A stretch of DNA of 16,595 nt from an uncultured Oscillibacter sp. (GTDB lineage: Bacteria; Bacillota; Clostridia; Oscillospirales; Oscillospiraceae): assembly GCA_948435975.1 (NCBI GenBank), contig CAOJHG010000004.1:1-16595 (forward strand), read 5' to 3'. Of this stretch, positions 15,020-16,595 are shown in pieces. Made by a program: the position numbers and the translations under genes. Position 1 is the stretch's first letter, and every line of letters begins with the position of its first letter. A model generated the notes under the pieces. That model saw only the letters and a list, made by a program, of their open reading frames with translations, searched no databases and was not told the origin of the DNA.

Positions 15020-16138
15020 ATGATAAAATTTACCTGCGAAAAAGCGCTGCTGAAAAATGCGATTTCTACCGCTGGAAAAGTCGTTGCCCCAAAAAGCTCC
15101 ATTCCCACCCTGGAAGGATTGCTGCTTCAGGCAAACGCAGAGCTGCTGACCGTGTCTGGCTACAACATGCAGACGGGGATTCGGACAAAGGTTTCCGTAA
15201 ACGTCCTGGAGCCGGGAGAAATCGTGATGCCTACCCGTCTTTTCAGCGATATTGTCACCCGAATGCCGGACGATGTGATTACGTTCTCCTGTGACGAGCA
15301 TTTGGTAGCCCGCCTTACCTGTGGCAATGCGGACATTGAAATTCCCGGTCTGGCCGCAGAAGAGTATCCGGACATGCCCGAGGTGGAGGATGAGTACAGC
15401 GTTTCGGTGGGACAGAAGACTCTGCGGGAAATGATCGAGCAGGTGGCCTTTGCGGTTTCTACCAATGAGAGCCGCCCGATTCATACCGGCGTGTTGTTCG
15501 AAATCGGAGACGGCAGTTTGACAATGGTAGCGGTAGATGGGTTCCGCCTGGCAGTCCGCCGGGAGGCATTGGAAAAAATAGAAAGCGGCGTGTTTTCCTT
15601 CGTGGCGCCGGGTTCCGCCCTGAGTGAAGTCAAAAATATCTGCAAGGACGAAGAAAAGAACGCGGAAATCACCCTGGGCAAGCGGCACATCCTGTTTACC
15701 ATCGGGAACACGGACCTGATCTGCCGCCGGCTGGAGGGAGAATTCCTGGACTACCGGACCGCCATTCCCAGAAAAAATCCCATTGCTGTCGTAGCCGAAA
15801 CCCGTGCGCTGATCGACAGCATCGACCGGGTGTCTACCGTCATTTCGGAAAAGCTGAAAAGCCCCATCCGCTGTGTTTTCGAGCATGATAAGGTGCTGCT
15901 GGCCGCAAAGACCTCCAAAGGCGACGCAAAGGACGTATGCCTCGTGTCTGGAGACGGCAATGGGCTGGAGATTGGATTCAACAACCGTTACCTGATGGAG
16001 GCGCTGCGGTTTGCCCCGGCGGACTCTGTGCGGATCGAGCTCAATACCGGCGTTTCTCCGGCGGTGATCGTGCCGGTGGAGGGGGAAGAAAAATTTTTGT
16101 ACATGGTCCTTCCCGTCCGCTTGAAAGCCAACGGATAA
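15020..16138 (+). CDS. dnaN: DNA polymerase III sliding clamp (beta subunit)
   Basis: Forms the ring that tethers polymerase to DNA. The ATG at 15020 follows GGGAGG by 8 bases and begins MIKFTCEKALLKNAISTAGK, typical of Gram-positive clamps; reading 27 codons further upstream has no support. The 372 residues fit the family's usual length of about 370 with three similar domains. Visible signposts are SSIPTLEGLLL (first domain), EFPGLAAEEYPDMPE-like IPGLAAEEYPDMPE, TGVLFEI and VAVDGFRLAVR (second domain), EFLDYRTAIP, and the C-terminal YMVLPVRL that lines the partner-binding pocket. It is followed by yaaA after 52 bases. Confidence 0.97.
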   Translation: MIKFTCEKALLKNAISTAGKVVAPKSSIPTLEGLLLQANAELLTVSGYNMQTGIRTKVSVNVLEPGEIVMPTRLFSDIVTRMPDDVITFSCDEHLVARLTCGNADIEIPGLAAEEYPDMPEVEDEYSVSVGQKTLREMIEQVAFAVSTNESRPIHTGVLFEIGDGSLTMVAVDGFRLAVRREALEKIESGVFSFVAPGSALSEVKNICKDEEKNAEITLGKRHILFTIGNTDLICRRLEGEFLDYRTAIPRKNPIAVVAETRALIDSIDRVSTVISEKLKSPIRCVFEHDKVLLAAKTSKGDAKDVCLVSGDGNGLEIGFNNRYLMEALRFAPADSVRIELNTGVSPAVIVPVEGEEKFLYMVLPVRLKANG

Positions 16139-16190
16139 ACGGGTTTCATCCGGCAAAAAACGGAAATCATTGATAAGGAATGCAATTGCT

Positions 16191-16412
16191 ATGAAACAAC
16201 AGACGGTTAAGATTCATACGGAGTATATCAAGCTCCAAGACCTGCTGAAGCTGGCAGGACTGGTTGAGACCGGCGGCGAGGCCAAAGAGCGTATCCAGAG
16301 CGGCGAGGCCCAGGTGAACGGCGAAACCTGCACCCAGAGAGGAAAGAAAGTCCGTCCTGGGGATCAGGTGGTGTTCGGCGGCGCGGAGCTTTCGGTGGTC
16401 TATGTGGGCTGA
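16191..16412 (+). CDS. yaaA: S4-domain RNA-binding protein YaaA
   Basis: A 73-residue protein made almost entirely of an S4 RNA-binding domain: IKLQDLLKLAGLVETGGEAK, then RIQSGEAQVNGE and RGKKVRPGDQVVF, the standard S4 pattern. It sits between dnaN and recF as in Bacillus and many Clostridia, where it is called YaaA; its role is not well defined, though S4 folds often bind rRNA or tRNA. The ATG at 16191 is chosen because the family begins there. AAGGA at 16175-16179 is 11 bases upstream, somewhat far. Its end overlaps recF by 11 bases. Confidence 0.92.
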   Translation: MKQQTVKIHTEYIKLQDLLKLAGLVETGGEAKERIQSGEAQVNGETCTQRGKKVRPGDQVVFGGAELSVVYVG

Positions 16413-16595
16413 ACGGCTGGAGCTGGAAGGATTCCGGAACTACAAAAGGCAGGCTGCGGAATTCGACCCACAGTGCAACGTTATCTGGGGAGAGAACGCC
16501 CAGGGAAAGACAAACTTGCTGGAGGCCATTTTCTATCTCTCCTGCGGCCGTTCCCCCCGCACGCGGTCAGACCGGGAGATGATCGGCTTTGACCG
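16402..16595 (+). CDS. recF: DNA replication and repair protein RecF, N-terminal part (cut by window end)
   Basis: RecF helps load RecA at gapped DNA. Sixty-four codons are visible. They begin MWAERLELEGFRNYKRQ, the standard RecF opening (LxLxxFRNY), and contain Walker A GENAQGKTNLLEAIFYLSCG and the RSPRT-SDREMI segment. The ATG at 16402 lies inside the end of yaaA, in a different frame, giving an 11-base overlap and probable translational coupling. The ATPase C-terminal motifs lie beyond the window. Confidence 0.95.
   Translation, partial: MWAERLELEGFRNYKRQAAEFDPQCNVIWGENAQGKTNLLEAIFYLSCGRSPRTRSDREMIGFD

Noticed and set aside
1..16595. CRISPR arrays, tRNA or rRNA genes, insertion sequences, prophage
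   Set aside because: I looked for regular repeats, tRNA cloverleaf signatures and transposase or integrase motifs and saw none.

Overview
The window is a GC-rich stretch of bacterial chromosome that spans a replication origin of the Firmicutes type. The order rpmH-rnpA-yidD-yidC-jag leaving in one direction, facing dnaA-dnaN-yaaA-recF in the other, is the classic origin neighbourhood. The glycyl-tRNA synthetase of the single-chain type under a T-box leader, the long AlaX protein, the LtaS-type membrane sulfatase and an S-layer-homology remnant all point to Clostridia. GC-rich coding with these features would suit the Oscillospiraceae and relatives, but that placement is inference.

Left block (1-4790, + strand): the 3' part of aspS, a GH3 lipoprotein, a RlaP-like nucleotidyltransferase, an alanyl-tRNA editing protein and a small DUF6881-like protein. 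Gaps of 16 to 61 bases suggest one operon. It ends at a terminator (4751-4790) that also serves the convergent gene.

Middle block (4803-8600, - strand): a membrane phosphoglycerol-transferase-type enzyme downstream of glyS, and a T-box riboswitch whose UGGA matches the U discriminator of tRNA-Gly. The glyS promoter shares its -35 bases with a divergent promoter that serves two coupled genes I do not recognise (8730-9514). A bidirectional terminator separates that pair from jag.

Origin-left block (9682-12805, - strand): rpmH, rnpA, yidD, yidC and jag form one tightly packed operon with overlapping starts and stops (GTGA at rnpA/yidD, ATGA at yidC/jag). A strong promoter precedes rpmH, and a stable bulged hairpin lies between rpmH and rnpA.

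Origin and right block (12806-16595): a frameshifted SLH-domain remnant sits in the rpmH-dnaA gap. dnaA starts at TTG and has a clear promoter. The dnaA-dnaN gap carries DnaA-box-like TTTTCCACA sites in inverted and tandem pairs, then in-register CTA triplets (candidate DnaA-trios), then an A/T-rich tract; this is a good candidate for oriC. dnaN, yaaA and a 5' fragment of recF follow. Apart from the two unknown genes I found no new system. The most interesting parts are the origin architecture, a substitution in the DnaA DNA-reading motif, the SLH scar and the overlapping promoters.
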